A DNA stretch of 64,000 nucleotides from Acetobacteraceae bacterium. GTDB taxonomy: Bacteria; Pseudomonadota; Alphaproteobacteria; Acetobacterales; Acetobacteraceae. The notes below the pieces were generated by a model, which saw only the letters and a program-made list of their open reading frames with translations, made no database searches and was not told where the DNA came from. A program made the position numbers and the translations under genes. Each line of letters opens with the position of its first letter. The stretch's first letter is position 1. The DNA is taken from NCBI GenBank assembly GCA_027482245.1, contig JAIXWG010000047.1, forward strand, positions 1 through 64,000. The letters are read 5' to 3'. Shown piece after piece: positions 15,578-25,539 of this stretch.

Positions 15578-16393
15578 TCACGCGATCCGGAATCCGGGGC
15601 AGGCCAGCGGCAGGAAGCGCTCCGCCATCCAGCGTTCATAGGCGAGTTCATGCTGCGCGCCGGCCGAGGTGTCGCCCCAGTAGTGGCCGGGGCGGCCGGG
15701 GCTGAAGAAGTCGAAGCCGAACAGCGTGACGCGCCGGCGCAGCACGAGCGCCGCCAGCAGCACCGCGAAGAAGCCGGTCGTGGGCTGGTGATAGCCGAGC
15801 GCCACCACCGCCTCCGCCAGCGGGCGCGGCACCTGGTCCGGCGTCGCCTCCGCCTTGCGCGGCCAGGCGACGCGCGCGGCAAGCGCCGGCGTCGTCGCAT
15901 AGGCTGCCTCCCGCGCGCGCAGTTCGTCGAGTTGCCATCGCTTGGCCTCCGCGACGATGACCAGGTCCGCGCGGCTGCCGACATCGGCCTCATGCCCCGT
16001 GACGACGGGAAAATTGAGGCGGAGGACGAGGTCATGCGCCTCGATCGCCGCCGCGGCGCCGCTGCCGAGCAGGCCAGCGCCGTTGCCGATGATGGCGACG
16101 CTCTCCGCCGCGGCCAGGCGCGCGAGGGGCCCGGGCAGCGGGCCGGCCGGCAGCGCCGCCAGCAGCGGTGCCGCGTCCACCGGCAGTCCCGCGGCGGCGT
16201 GGCGCTGCGCGTCATGGGCGAGGCGCGCCAGTGGCGGCAGGGTGGCGGCGAAGCGGTCCCAGGTGGCGGGATCGGCGCCGGGTGCCAGCAGCGCGCAGCG
16301 CAGCCATTCCGCGCGGCGGGCTGCGGCACCGGCGGGCGGGTCATCGGGCCAGCGTTCCAGCAGGGCGGGCGCGAAGAGCGCCGAAATCCTCAC
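15578..16393 (-). CDS. GT29 sialyltransferase-like glycosyltransferase
   Basis: Residues 98-146 match the L-sialylmotif pattern: SVAIIGNGAGLLGSG, HDLVLRLNFP, then GSRADLVIV. Residues 204-230 match the S-motif (PTTGFFAVLLA, then VTLFGFDFF), and HYWGD around 237 fits the VS-motif histidine. GT29 enzymes transfer sialic or related nonulosonic acids from CMP-sugars. It follows, on the same strand, a CMP-sugar synthetase-like gene, which supports the assignment. The GTG start at 16393 has no clear ribosome-binding site and the first 60 residues overlap the preceding ORF; a single frameshift would join the two into one longer protein (see that entry). Confidence 0.75.
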   Translation of the reverse strand: MRISALFAPALLERWPDDPPAGAAARRAEWLRCALLAPGADPATWDRFAATLPPLARLAHDAQRHAAAGLPVDAAPLLAALPAGPLPGPLARLAAAESVAIIGNGAGLLGSGAAAAIEAHDLVLRLNFPVVTGHEADVGSRADLVIVAEAKRWQLDELRAREAAYATTPALAARVAWPRKAEATPDQVPRPLAEAVVALGYHQPTTGFFAVLLAALVLRRRVTLFGFDFFSPGRPGHYWGDTSAGAQHELAYERWMAERFLPLACPGFRIA

Positions 16394-16649
16394 GCCGGTT
16401 CAGCAGCCGGGCGAGCATGGCGATGGCCGGCGCGCGCGCCATCTCCTCCGCCTCCAGCAGCGTGCAGGCGCGGGCCAGCAGGTCGGGATGGCTGCGGATG
16501 AGCCCCTGGGCGAAGCGCCAGGCGCCGGGCAGCGCGCCGGGTTCGCGGGCGGCGTCGCGCAGGGTGGCGGCCAGCCAGGGCAGGCGATCGGCCTCCGCCC
16601 GCGCGGCGATGCCGTCGCGCAGCTGCCGGTAGCTGGCGGGGCCTGTCAT
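16341..16649 (-). CDS. Ala/Leu-rich helical protein, possible N-terminal part of the GT29-like protein
   Basis: A 102-residue helical ORF with a plausible ATG 11 bp after the end of the cytidylyltransferase gene. It reads like helical-repeat sequence (LPWLAATLRDAAREPGALP, then LIRSHPDLLARACTLLEAEE). Its last 53 bp overlap the start of the GT29-like gene in another frame. Joining EDFGAL of this frame to FAPALLERWPDD of the next gives a continuous helical protein, so a frameshift, either natural or an assembly error, is likely. Otherwise it is a separate small gene translationally coupled to the glycosyltransferase. Confidence 0.6.
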   Translation of the reverse strand: MTGPASYRQLRDGIAARAEADRLPWLAATLRDAAREPGALPGAWRFAQGLIRSHPDLLARACTLLEAEEMARAPAIAMLARLLNRREDFGALRARPAGTLAR

Positions 16650-16659
16650 CGGCGGGCCG

Positions 16660-17394
16660 TCATGCCGGCGGCAGGTGGATGTGGCGCGCGATGAGGTCCG
16701 GGCGCGGCGTCGCCTCGATCAGCGTGCGGATGATCTCGAAGCCGTCGCGGTCATCGACATCGAGGCCCGTGAGGCGCGGCAGGACGATGGGGTGGATGCG
16801 GCTGCCCATGAAGGCGCCGCCGCGGGCGCGCCAGCCCGCATGGCGGAAGACCTCCAGGTTGAAGGGCTGGAAGACCTTCGGGAATTCGGACCGCCGCATC
16901 TTGGACCGCGCGGGGTCCCAGCCCGGCAGCAGCGGTTCCAGAAAGCCCTCCGCATTGATGCGGTGCAGGCGGGCATCGGCCTCGCTGACCAGGCGGATGG
17001 AATCGAGGCCCGGCCGCGCGGCGAGCAGGGAGAGGGCCTCGCTGACGGCGGCGCTGTCGCGGAAGGGGCAGGTGGGCTTCAGCCAGACCCAGAGATCGGG
17101 GAGCGGGATGCCGAGGGCGGGCAGGGCGGCGTCGAGGTCGGCGAGGATGTCCTCCTCCATCGCCGTGTCGCCGCTTGCCGCCGCCCCGCGCAGCGCCGGC
17201 ACCTCCGCCCCGTAGCGCCGGCCGATGGCGGCATAGGCCTCGCTGTCGGTGGAGAGGATGATGCGCTCCACCGGGATCGTCTTCGCGAAGGCGACGGAAT
17301 AGGCCAGCAGCGGGTGGCCGGCGACGGGCAGGATGTTCTTGTCCGGCAGGCCCTTGCAGCCGGACCTGGCGGGGATCAGGGCATAGGCGCGCAA
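16660..17394 (-). CDS. acylneuraminate cytidylyltransferase-family protein (NeuA-like)
   Basis: Predicted to activate a sialic-acid-like sugar as its CMP derivative. The N-terminal ALIPARSGCKGLPDKNI is the hallmark nucleotide-binding motif of CMP-Neu5Ac and CMP-KDO synthetases. RIILSTDSEAYAAIGRRYG, then WVWLKPTCPFRDSAAVSEA, are further family motifs. The TTG at 17394 directly precedes the first beta strand and gives 244 residues; no better in-frame start is visible and no strong ribosome-binding site is present. It lies 55 bp after the uvrA stop and just before the GT29-like genes, so the three minus-strand ORFs form a small glycan-decorating unit. NeuB and NeuC are not in the window. Confidence 0.85.
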   Translation of the reverse strand: MRAYALIPARSGCKGLPDKNILPVAGHPLLAYSVAFAKTIPVERIILSTDSEAYAAIGRRYGAEVPALRGAAASGDTAMEEDILADLDAALPALGIPLPDLWVWLKPTCPFRDSAAVSEALSLLAARPGLDSIRLVSEADARLHRINAEGFLEPLLPGWDPARSKMRRSEFPKVFQPFNLEVFRHAGWRARGGAFMGSRIHPIVLPRLTGLDVDDRDGFEIIRTLIEATPRPDLIARHIHLPPA

Positions 17395-17449
17395 GGGGGG
17401 GCGGCTCCGCGGGCATGGCGCGAAGCCTACCGCGCCGGAACCGCCGCCG

Positions 17450-20326
17450 TCAGGCCCGCTTGCGCTTCTTCGCCACCACCGGCGCCGCCGCCGCGCCGTC
17501 CCGCGCGATGATGGGCTTGAGGAAGCGGCCGGTATGGCTTTCCGGCGCTTCCGCCACCTCCTCCGGCGTGCCCTGGGCGACGATGCGGCCACCGCCCTCG
17601 CCGCCCTCGGGGCCGAGGTCGAGGATCCAGTCGGCGGTCTTGATGACCTCCAGGTTGTGCTCGATCACCACGACGGTGTTGCCCTGCGCGACCAGCGCGT
17701 GCAGAACCTCCAGCAGCTTGCGGACATCCTCGAAATGCAGGCCGGTCGTGGGCTCGTCCAGGATGTAGAGCGTGCGCCCGGTGGCGCGGCGCGACAGTTC
17801 CTTCGACAGCTTGATGCGCTGCGCCTCGCCGCCCGAGAGTGTCGTCGCCTGCTGGCCGAGATGGATGTAGCCGAGGCCGACATCGCGCAGGACCACGAGC
17901 TTGTCGCGGATGGAGGGCACGGCGGAGAAGAACTCCACCCCCTCATCCACCGTCATGTCCAGCACGTCGGCGATCGACTTGCCGCGGAACTTCACGTCGA
18001 GCGTTTCGCGGTTGTAGCGCTTGCCCTTGCAGGTGTCGCAGGTGACGTAGACGTCGGGCAGGAAGTGCATCTCGATCTTCAGCACGCCATCGCCCTGGCA
18101 TGCCTCGCAGCGGCCGCCCTTGACGTTGAAGCTGAAGCGGCCGGCCTGGTAGCCGCGGGCGCGGGACTCCGGCATCTCCGCGAACCAGTCGCGGATCGGG
18201 CCGAAGAGGCCGGTATAGGTCGCGGGGTTGGATCGCGGCGTGCGGCCGATCGGCGACTGGTCGATGTCGATGATCTTGTCGAGGTGTTCGAGACCCTCGA
18301 TCCGCTCATGCGGGCCGGGCACCTCGCCGCTGCCCATCAGGCGGCGCGACGCCGCCTTGAACAGCGTCTCGATCACCAGCGTGGACTTGCCGCCGCCGGA
18401 GACGCCGGCGACGCAGCAGAAGGTGCCAAGCGGGATTTCCGCCGTCACGTCCTTCAAATTGTTGCCCCGCGCGCCGACCACGCGGATGACGCGCTTCGGG
18501 TCGATGGGCCGGCGCGTCGCCGGCATCGGGATGCGCCGCGCGCCGGAGAGGTACTGGCCGGTGACGCTGTCGGGGTTCGCCTCCACCTCCGCCGGCGTGC
18601 CCTGCGCGATGATGCGGCCGCCGCCCTTGCCGGCGGCGGGGCCGATATCGATCAGGTGGTCGGCGCTGCGGATCGCGTCCTCGTCATGCTCGACGACGAG
18701 CACGGTGTTGCCGATGTCCCGCAGCCGCCGCAGCGTCTTCAGAAGGCGCTCATTGTCCCGCTGGTGCAGGCCGATGCTGGGTTCGTCCAGCACGTAGAGC
18801 ACGCCCGTCAGCCCGCTGCCGATCTGCGACGCCAGCCGGATGCGCTGCGATTCACCGCCCGAGAGCGTCGCGGACGACCGGCCGAGCGAGAGGTAGTCGA
18901 GGCCGACATCGACCAGGAACTGCAGGCGGTCCTCGATCTCCCGCAGGATGCGGCGCGCGATCTCCTGCCGCTGCGGCGTCAGCGTCGGCATCACCTGCGC
19001 AAACCAGTCCCGCGCCTTGCGGATGGACAGGTTGTTGACCTGGCCGATGTGGCATTCCGCCACCTTCACGGAGAGGCTTTCCGGCTTCAGGCGGTGGCCC
19101 TGGCAGGCGGGGCAGGGGCGGTCGGCCTGGTAGCGGGAAAGGTCCTCCCGCACCCAGGGATTGTCCGTCTCCCGGTAGCGGCGCTCGAGGTTCGGGATCA
19201 CGCCCTCGAAGGGCTTCTTCACGTCATAGGCGCGCAGCCCGTCCTTGTACTTCAGCGTGACCACTTCGGAACCGGTGCCCGTCATGACGACACTACGAAA
19301 AGCCTTGGGCAGGTCGGCCCAGGGCGTCGTCATCGCGACCTTGTAGTGGCGCGCGAGGCTTTCCAGCGTCTGGTCGTAATAGGGGGATGAGGCGCCGGAC
19401 CAGGGCTGCACCGCGCCGTCCTTCAGCGACTTCGCATCGTCCGGCACGACCAGCATCGGGTCGAAGAAGGATTGCGTGCCGAGCCCGTCGCAGGTGGGGC
19501 AGGCGCCCTGCGGGGAGTTGAAGCTGAACAGCCGCGGCTCGATCTCCTCGATCGTGAAGCCGCTGACGGGGCAGGCGAATTTCTGGCTGAAGACGGTGCG
19601 CTTCTGGTCGTCCGCGCCCTCGGCATAGGCGACTCCATCGGCGAGGGCCAGCGCCGTCTCCAGGCTGTCCGCCAGGCGGCTCTCGATGCCTTCGCGGACC
19701 ACGATGCGGTCCACCACGACCTCGATGTCGTATTTCAGCTTCTTGTTGAGGGCCGGCACCTCCCCCACCGAATAGAGCGTGCCGTTGACCTTCACGCGTT
19801 CGAAGCCGCGCCGCTGGAACTCGAGAAAGTCCTTCTTGAACTCGCCCTTCTTGCCCTTGGCGACGGGGGCCAGCAGCAGCAGCCGCGTGCCTTCCTCCAT
19901 CGCCATGATGCGGTCCACCATCTGGCTGACCGTCTGCGCCTCGATCGGCAGGCCCGTCGCCGGCGAATAGGGCACGCCGACGCGGGCCCAGAGCAGGCGC
20001 ATGTAGTCGTGGATCTCCGTCACCGTGCCGACGGTCGATCGCGGGTTGTGGCTGGTGGTCTTCTGCTCGATGGAGATCGCGGGGCTGAGGCCCTCGATGC
20101 TGTCCACATCCGGCTTCTGCATGAGCTGGAGGAACTGGCGCGCATAGGCGCTCAGGCTCTCCACATAGCGGCGCTGGCCTTCCGCGTAGATGGTGTCGAA
20201 GGCGAGGGATGACTTGCCGGAGCCCGACAGGCCGGTGACGACCGTCAGCGTATCGCGCGGGATGTCGATGTCGATGTTCTTGAGGTTGTGCTCCCGCGCG
20301 CCGCGGACGCGGATCAATCCGCTCAT
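17450..20326 (-). CDS. uvrA: excinuclease ABC subunit A
   Basis: DNA-damage recognition ATPase of nucleotide excision repair, which loads UvrB. It has two ABC modules: Walker [10 protein letters not shown] at residues 32-40 and GVSGGGKST near 640, with signatures [19 protein letters not shown] and [19 protein letters not shown]. Zinc-binding segments include [22 protein letters not shown] and the later [18 protein letters not shown] paired with CDTCKGKRY. Length 958 residues is standard. It is divergent from ssb, and a LexA box (GTTC-N7-GTTC) lies 61 bp upstream, so it is predicted to be SOS-induced. Confidence 0.97.
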   Translation of the reverse strand: MSGLIRVRGAREHNLKNIDIDIPRDTLTVVTGLSGSGKSSLAFDTIYAEGQRRYVESLSAYARQFLQLMQKPDVDSIEGLSPAISIEQKTTSHNPRSTVGTVTEIHDYMRLLWARVGVPYSPATGLPIEAQTVSQMVDRIMAMEEGTRLLLLAPVAKGKKGEFKKDFLEFQRRGFERVKVNGTLYSVGEVPALNKKLKYDIEVVVDRIVVREGIESRLADSLETALALADGVAYAEGADDQKRTVFSQKFACPVSGFTIEEIEPRLFSFNSPQGACPTCDGLGTQSFFDPMLVVPDDAKSLKDGAVQPWSGASSPYYDQTLESLARHYKVAMTTPWADLPKAFRSVVMTGTGSEVVTLKYKDGLRAYDVKKPFEGVIPNLERRYRETDNPWVREDLSRYQADRPCPACQGHRLKPESLSVKVAECHIGQVNNLSIRKARDWFAQVMPTLTPQRQEIARRILREIEDRLQFLVDVGLDYLSLGRSSATLSGGESQRIRLASQIGSGLTGVLYVLDEPSIGLHQRDNERLLKTLRRLRDIGNTVLVVEHDEDAIRSADHLIDIGPAAGKGGGRIIAQGTPAEVEANPDSVTGQYLSGARRIPMPATRRPIDPKRVIRVVGARGNNLKDVTAEIPLGTFCCVAGVSGGGKSTLVIETLFKAASRRLMGSGEVPGPHERIEGLEHLDKIIDIDQSPIGRTPRSNPATYTGLFGPIRDWFAEMPESRARGYQAGRFSFNVKGGRCEACQGDGVLKIEMHFLPDVYVTCDTCKGKRYNRETLDVKFRGKSIADVLDMTVDEGVEFFSAVPSIRDKLVVLRDVGLGYIHLGQQATTLSGGEAQRIKLSKELSRRATGRTLYILDEPTTGLHFEDVRKLLEVLHALVAQGNTVVVIEHNLEVIKTADWILDLGPEGGEGGGRIVAQGTPEEVAEAPESHTGRFLKPIIARDGAAAAPVVAKKRKRA

Positions 20327-20386
20327 GGGGTCACCGATCGGTCTGGGTGGGCCGGATAGGGCACCGCCCCGCGGAGTCGGGACGGC

Positions 20387-20401
20387 GTTCGCGTCTTGTT
20401 C
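20387..20401. promoter_or_regulatory. predicted LexA (SOS) box between uvrA and ssb
   Basis: GTTC, seven bases, GTTC: the direct-repeat operator known for LexA of alphaproteobacteria such as Rhodobacter and Caulobacter. It is 61 bp upstream of uvrA and 135 bp upstream of ssb, in the shared 209-bp spacer, so it could control one or both. CTATAG elements occur on both sides but no clear -35 boxes were found. Confidence 0.75.
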
Positions 20402-20535
20402 TAGATGATGCGAAGCCCTATAGGTAGTCCTGCATCGAGAATTGCCAGAGTGCCGGGGCGCGGCGCGTCACGCATGGCTGGCCTGTGTGGCCCCCTGCGC
20501 TATAGGGTTCGGCCAAGGATACGAGGGGTGCCGCC

Positions 20536-21123
20536 ATGGCCGGTGTGAACAAGGTTATTCTCGTGGGGCGGCTGGGCCGCGACCCGGAGATCCGCAACTT
20601 CCAGAATGGCGGCCGCGTGGTGAACCTGCGGCTTGCCACCAGCGAACGCTACAAGGACCGCGAGGGCAACCAGCAGGAGCGCACCGAGTGGCATTCGGTG
20701 GCGATCTTCAACGAGAAGCTGGGCGAGATCGCGGAGAAGTACCTGCGCAAGGGCAGCGAGGTCTATGTCGAGGGCCAGCTGGAGACCCGCAAGTGGCAGG
20801 ACCAGGCCGGCGCCGACCGCTACACCACCGAAATCGTGCTGCGCCAGTTCCGGGGCGAGATCGCGCTGCTGGGCGGCCGCGGCACGGGCGGTGAGATGGG
20901 CGGCGACCCGGGCGAGGGTGGCGGTGGCTATGCCGGGGGCGGCGGTGGCGGTGGCGGCGGCGGCTATGGCGGGGGCGGCGGTGGCCGGTCCGGCGGTGGC
21001 GGCGGCCGGTCCTCCGGCGGCTGGGACAACAGCGGTGGTGGTGGTGGCCGGGCCCCGGCCGGCGGTGGCCGCGGCGGCCCGCCCAAGGGCGGCAGCGACC
21101 TCGACGACGACATCCCGTTCTGA
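20536..21123 (+). CDS. ssb: single-stranded DNA-binding protein
   Basis: Tetrameric protein that coats single-stranded DNA in replication, repair and recombination. The OB-fold domain covers about residues 1-115: [19 protein letters not shown], then [19 protein letters not shown], then [16 protein letters not shown] long Gly-rich linker with GGGG repeats follows, and the protein ends in the acidic tip DDDIPF that recruits partner proteins. At 195 residues it is slightly long because of the linker. The ATG is preceded by GAGGGGTGCCGCC. The divergent uvrA-ssb pair around a LexA box is typical. Confidence 0.97.
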   Translation: MAGVNKVILVGRLGRDPEIRNFQNGGRVVNLRLATSERYKDREGNQQERTEWHSVAIFNEKLGEIAEKYLRKGSEVYVEGQLETRKWQDQAGADRYTTEIVLRQFRGEIALLGGRGTGGEMGGDPGEGGGGYAGGGGGGGGGGYGGGGGGRSGGGGGRSSGGWDNSGGGGGRAPAGGGRGGPPKGGSDLDDDIPF

Positions 21124-21137
21124 TCACGGCGCGCGCG

Positions 21138-21581
21138 GTGGGGGAATCGGGTTCCACCGCGTCGCTGCCTAGGACCGTCGCCACGGCGGCAATGGTCCTC
21201 GGCGCCATCGGAACCCTCCCCGTCATCATCGTCCTGGCGGGCCTCTGGGCCGAGTTCTTCCCTGAAACCGCCGGCGTTCTTGGTCTTCCGGGGCTGCGAA
21301 TCGACAAGAGCGGGTCCGGACCCGGCGGCTCGGACATCATCGGAGATCTGCTGCCGCTGCTCAGCGGGATCGTGGCGCCGACGCTGTTCCTCTGGGGCCT
21401 CTTGCGTCTGCCGCGCGGCGCCGCGGCGCGCCGCCGGGTCACCGGCTGGGCCTTCGCGGTCTTCTTCGTCACCACGCCGCTCTTCATGGGGCTGGTGCTG
21501 GCCGTCCCGCTGATCCTGCTGGTGCTCCTGCCCGCGGTCGGGCAGTTCCGGCGGGACTTCCTGCCGCAGCGCCGCCCCTGA
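21138..21581 (+). CDS. small membrane protein of unknown function
   Basis: A 147-residue hydrophobic protein, 14 bp after ssb, with a GTG start. Three to four membrane segments are visible: VATAAMVLGAIGTLPVIIVL, DLLPLLSGIVAPTLFLWGLL, and AFAVFFVTTPLFMGLVLAVP merging into LILLVLLPAVG. It ends in a basic tail. I do not recognise the family. Its position suggests transcription together with ssb, but no functional link follows from that. The hydrophobicity pattern supports it being a real gene. Confidence 0.6.
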   Translation: MGESGSTASLPRTVATAAMVLGAIGTLPVIIVLAGLWAEFFPETAGVLGLPGLRIDKSGSGPGGSDIIGDLLPLLSGIVAPTLFLWGLLRLPRGAAARRRVTGWAFAVFFVTTPLFMGLVLAVPLILLVLLPAVGQFRRDFLPQRRP

Positions 21582-21680
21582 CCCACAGCCTGTTCCCCCG
21601 GGAACACGGGTCCCCCCCCATCCCCCGCCATTCTCCCCCCACGCCGCGGATGGTCGCGGTCCTGGACGATGGAGACGACG

Positions 21681-23198
21681 ATGGGCCTGTTCGATCCCAA
21701 GGGCACCGATGGCGACGACGAGTTCATCGCCTGGCGCGCGACCGGCATGTTCGGGGAGTTCATCGACCTCGGGAACGGCCGCAACGTCGTCCGCGGCTTC
21801 GGCGGCAACGACAGCATCTTCGGCGGCGATGGCCGGGATTCGATGTATGGCGACGAGGGCGACGACTACCTGCATGGCGGCGGCGGTGCCGACAAGCTCT
21901 ACGGCGATGCGGGGAACGACACGCTGTTCGGGCATTTCGGCAACGACACGCTGGATGGCGGGGCGGGCGACGATGAACTCCGCGGCTTCGAGGATGACGA
22001 CATCCTCTTCGGCGGCGATGGCCGGGACACGCTGGATGGCGGCATCGGCGCCGATACGCTGGATGGCGGCGCCGGCGCGGATACGCTGAAGGGCGATGAC
22101 GGCGCGGACCTGATGGATGGCGGCGCGGGCGACGACACGCTGGATGGCGGCAACCAGGACGACACGCTGAAGGGCGGCGCGGGCAACGACCAGATGGATG
22201 GCGGCGCCAACAACGATTGGATGGATGGCGGCACGGGCGACGACCAGATGCAGGGCGGGCAGGGGGCGGACACGCTGTTCGGCGCCGCGGGCAACGACAA
22301 CATCTCCGGCGGCATCGGCAATGACAGCCTGGCCGGCGAACAGGGCAACGACGTCCTCGATGGCGGCCAGGGCTTCGACACGCTCCAGGGCGGCATGGGC
22401 GCGGACCTGCTGCGCGGCGGCGACGATGACGACCTGCTGGTCGGCGACGTGGTGGGGGAGGCCGGCTTCGGCGCCGATACCCTCCAGGGCGGCTATGGCC
22501 GGGACACGCTGCAGGGCGCGGGCGGCCACGACCGGCTGGACGGCGATGTGGGCGACGACCTGCTGGAAGGCGGCGCCGGCAACGACACGCTGAATGGCGG
22601 CGCGGACAATGACCGGCTGCTGGGCGGCGTCGATGACGACACGCTGCGCGGCGATGCGGGGCAGGACACGCTGGAAGGCGGCAGCGGCCGCGACGTGCTG
22701 GATGGCGGCGCGGGGAATGACAGCCTGCTGGGTGGCGCGGATGCGGACCGGCTGCTGGGCGGCGCGGGCGACGACGTGCTGATGGGCGGCGCAGGCCAGG
22801 ATACGCTGGTGGGCGGGCTCGGCGTCGACCAGCTCTTCGGCGGCGCGGAGGCGGACATCTTCGTCTGGACCCAGGCGGATGTCGGCAAGCTCAGCGCCGC
22901 GGGCCAGCTGAAGTATGCGGGGGTGCGGGACGTGGTGCATGACTTCCAGGCCGGGGACCGGCTGGATGTCTCCGGCATCGATGCCCAGCCCGGCGGTGCC
23001 GACGACGCCTTCCTCTTCATCGGCACCGACCGCTTCCTGACGGGGGGCAACCACGGGCAGATCCGCTACCAGGCGCAGGGCGGCGACACGCTGGTGCAGC
23101 TGGAGATGAACGGCGACGGCATCGCGGATCTGGAGATCCTGGTGAGCGGCACCCACGCCCTGCGCTTCGACGCGCAGGTCCAGGATTTCGTCCTGTAG
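21681..23198 (+). CDS. RTX (hemolysin-type calcium-binding repeat) protein
   Basis: Nearly the whole protein from about residue 30 to 390 is a tandem array of Gly/Asp-rich nonapeptides of the GGxGxDxLx type (for example LDGGAGDDTLDGG), which fold into a calcium-binding beta-roll after secretion. The C-terminal 110 residues (ADIFVWTQADVGKL, VVHDFQAGDRLDVSG, FLTGGNHGQIRYQ) match the serralysin-type C-terminal module read by type I secretion systems. There is no catalytic domain, signal peptide or cysteine-based domain. The ATG at 21681 is chosen because GGAG precedes it by 6 nt; an ATG at 21669 would add four residues. No type I exporter genes are nearby. Likely role: extracellular calcium-dependent surface or matrix protein. 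Confidence 0.88.
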   Translation: MGLFDPKGTDGDDEFIAWRATGMFGEFIDLGNGRNVVRGFGGNDSIFGGDGRDSMYGDEGDDYLHGGGGADKLYGDAGNDTLFGHFGNDTLDGGAGDDELRGFEDDDILFGGDGRDTLDGGIGADTLDGGAGADTLKGDDGADLMDGGAGDDTLDGGNQDDTLKGGAGNDQMDGGANNDWMDGGTGDDQMQGGQGADTLFGAAGNDNISGGIGNDSLAGEQGNDVLDGGQGFDTLQGGMGADLLRGGDDDDLLVGDVVGEAGFGADTLQGGYGRDTLQGAGGHDRLDGDVGDDLLEGGAGNDTLNGGADNDRLLGGVDDDTLRGDAGQDTLEGGSGRDVLDGGAGNDSLLGGADADRLLGGAGDDVLMGGAGQDTLVGGLGVDQLFGGAEADIFVWTQADVGKLSAAGQLKYAGVRDVVHDFQAGDRLDVSGIDAQPGGADDAFLFIGTDRFLTGGNHGQIRYQAQGGDTLVQLEMNGDGIADLEILVSGTHALRFDAQVQDFVL

Positions 23199-23213
23199 CC
23201 GAGGGGACCGCGG

Positions 23214-23253
23214 GGCGGGCGCCGGGGGGCAACCACCCCCCCTGGCGCCCGCC
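23214..23253 (+). terminator. long GC hairpin after the RTX gene
   Basis: GGCGGGCGCC pairs with GGCGCCCGCC and the stem continues with six G-C pairs around a CAACCA loop, leaving one unpaired CT. It lies 15 bp after the stop codon. It lacks a T-run but is very stable and likely ends or protects the transcript. Confidence 0.6.
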
Positions 23254-23336
23254 GGGCGTTAGAGGACCCTTCAGCCTTGTCGTCTAAGGCCTCCGACAGT
23301 CGACGAGTCTGGCCCCTCCGGGCCGCAGGAGTGCCC

Positions 23337-25460
23337 ATGTCTTTTCTCCGCCAGCCCGCGCCGATGGCGCTGTCGATCCGGGCCGCGCTGCTCGGCGTGG
23401 TTGCGGCGCTGTCGCTGCTGGCCAGCGGCCTTGCCGGCCTGCACGCCCTGAACGCCTGGTCCGTGCTGCGCCAGGCGGAGAAGGCGCAGGCGGAGGATCG
23501 CGCGGCGAACCGCTTCGCCGCCGGGCTGCATGACCTGCTGCTGGAACGCCTGCTGACCGGGACGGCGCTGACGGCGCCGGCCCCCATGCCGGCCGAGACG
23601 CGCCAGCGGATGGAGCGGCACCGCAACGCGAACCGGGAGGCGCTGCAGGAGCAGGGCCTGCCTGCCGCCGCGTCCCTGCCCGGCGGCGCATTGCTGCTGG
23701 AGAATTTCCGCAACGCCCTGCGGGATGCGGAGGCGATCCGCCAGCAGGCCGACCAGGCGCTGGGCGTGCCGCGGGACCAGCGGCCGCTGCCCGCGATCCA
23801 GCCCTATGTGCCGACCATGTCGCGCCTGCTCGAAGCCTCCACGCGGCTCTGGGCGGCCTATGCGCATGACGCGGCCGGGGAGGATGCGGTGCTGACCCGG
23901 CTGGCCACGCTGAAGGAGATCGGCTGGCGGATGCGGGAAGCCGCGGGCTTCGAACTCGGCCTGGTCGGCGTTGCCATCAGCGGCGAACGGGCGCTGGACC
24001 AGGGGCAGCTGACGCAGGTCGCCGCCATGCGGTCGCGCATCGATGCGCTGTGGTCGCAGGTGGAGAACCTGGCCCCCGCCGCGGACCCCACCACCCACCC
24101 CGCGCTCCGCGCGGCCTTCGACACCATCCGCCAGCAGTATTTCGAGGGCTTCCGCCGCCGGGTGGATGAGGCGGTGCGCCGCGGCGCGGAAGCGCCGGGC
24201 GGGCGCTACGGCATGACGGGCCGCGAGTGGATCGAGACCGGCAACCCCATGGTCGGCACGCTGCTGCTGGTGCGCGACGCCGCCGGCACGGCGAGCGAGG
24301 CGCATATGGAGGCGCTGGTCGCGGCCAAGCGCACCTCCCTCCTGCTCTCCCTCGCGGCGGCGCTGCTGGTGCTGGTGGTGGCCGCCGGCGCGGCCTGGAT
24401 CGTGCTGCGGCGCGTGACGGCGCCGCTTGCCGGGCTGGCCGCGGCGACGGATCGGCTGGGCGCCGGTGAACTCGACACGCCCATCCCGGGCCTCGGCCGG
24501 CGGGATGAGGTGGGCGCCGTGGCCCGGGCGCTCGGCAGCCTGCGGGACGGGTCGCGCCGGGCGCGGGAGCTGGAGGCGGCGGCGGCGGCGGAGCGGGCGG
24601 CGCGGGAAGCGCGGGCCGCGGCGATCGAGCGGGAGACGGCGGGCTTCGGCAGCGCGGCGGCGGGGATCATGGAGCGGCTCGGCGATTCCGCGACGGCACT
24701 GCGCCAGGCCGCGGATGCGATGGCGTCCGGGGTGGCGAGCGCCGGCCAGGCCGCCGCGACGACGGCGGAGGGGGCGGAGCGCAACGCCGCCAACCTCGCC
24801 GCCGTCGCCGCGGCGACGGAGGAACTGACCGCCAGCATCGGGGAGATCAGCCGCCAGGTCGCCTCCGCCGCCGCCATGGCGCGGGATGCCGATGAGCGGG
24901 CGCGGAACACCAACACGACGGTGCTGAGCCTGGCGGAGGCGGCGGCGCAGATCGGCGACGTGGTGCGCCTGATCGGGGAGATCGCGGGCCAGACCAACCT
25001 GCTGGCCCTCAATGCGACGATCGAGGCCGCGCGGGCGGGCGATGCCGGCAAGGGCTTTGCGGTGGTGGCGAGCGAGGTGAAGACGCTGGCCGGCCAGACC
25101 GCCCGCGCGACGGAGCAGATCAGCGCCCAGATCGGCGCCATCCAGTCGGCGACGGACCTTGCCGTTTCCGCCATCCGGGAGGTCGGCGGCAGCATCGCCA
25201 AGGTGAGCGAGGTGGCGACCGCCATCGCCGCGGCGGTGGAGGAGCAGGGGGCGGCGACGCGGGAGATCGCGGGCAGCGTCCAGGTGGTGGCGCAGCAGAA
25301 TGACGAGGCGAACCGCATGATGCAGCAGGTCCAGGAAGCGGTGCGGAGCACGGAGGCGCAGGCCCAGGCCGTCCTAGCCACGGGCGACGGCGTTTCCGCC
25401 ACCTCCGGCGAGTTGCGCGGCAAGGTGGATCACTTCCTCTCCGCGGTGCGGGCCGCCTGA
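23337..25460 (+). CDS. methyl-accepting chemotaxis protein
   Basis: Transmembrane chemoreceptor. With the ATG at 23337, preceded by AGGAG, it has 707 residues: membrane helix about 10-32, a helical periplasmic sensor of about 290 residues, a second membrane helix near 335-355 ([20 protein letters not shown]), a HAMP domain, and a coiled-coil signalling domain. The conserved tip [16 protein letters not shown] lies around residue 552. The sensor has no motif I can link to a ligand. No CheA, CheW or flagellar genes are in the window, so it acts with a chemotaxis system encoded elsewhere. A TTG 60 bp upstream is an unlikely alternative start. Confidence 0.93.
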   Translation: MSFLRQPAPMALSIRAALLGVVAALSLLASGLAGLHALNAWSVLRQAEKAQAEDRAANRFAAGLHDLLLERLLTGTALTAPAPMPAETRQRMERHRNANREALQEQGLPAAASLPGGALLLENFRNALRDAEAIRQQADQALGVPRDQRPLPAIQPYVPTMSRLLEASTRLWAAYAHDAAGEDAVLTRLATLKEIGWRMREAAGFELGLVGVAISGERALDQGQLTQVAAMRSRIDALWSQVENLAPAADPTTHPALRAAFDTIRQQYFEGFRRRVDEAVRRGAEAPGGRYGMTGREWIETGNPMVGTLLLVRDAAGTASEAHMEALVAAKRTSLLLSLAAALLVLVVAAGAAWIVLRRVTAPLAGLAAATDRLGAGELDTPIPGLGRRDEVGAVARALGSLRDGSRRARELEAAAAAERAAREARAAAIERETAGFGSAAAGIMERLGDSATALRQAADAMASGVASAGQAAATTAEGAERNAANLAAVAAATEELTASIGEISRQVASAAAMARDADERARNTNTTVLSLAEAAAQIGDVVRLIGEIAGQTNLLALNATIEAARAGDAGKGFAVVASEVKTLAGQTARATEQISAQIGAIQSATDLAVSAIREVGGSIAKVSEVATAIAAAVEEQGAATREIAGSVQVVAQQNDEANRMMQQVQEAVRSTEAQAQAVLATGDGVSATSGELRGKVDHFLSAVRAA

Positions 25461-25539
25461 GGGGCCCAACCCAGGCTTCGACATCGCGGCCGCGATGGGC
25501 TAGACCCGGGGGGACAGGAACGAAGCACGAATCTGACCC

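Noticed and set aside
20964-23156. Long minus-strand open frame opposite ssb and the RTX gene
   Set aside because: It mirrors the repetitive RTX codons and has no family motif; the plus-strand gene is clear.
21681-23198. CRISPR array suspicion from regular repeats
   Set aside because: The regular units are in-frame codons of RTX nonapeptides without unique spacers of constant length; no cas genes are present.
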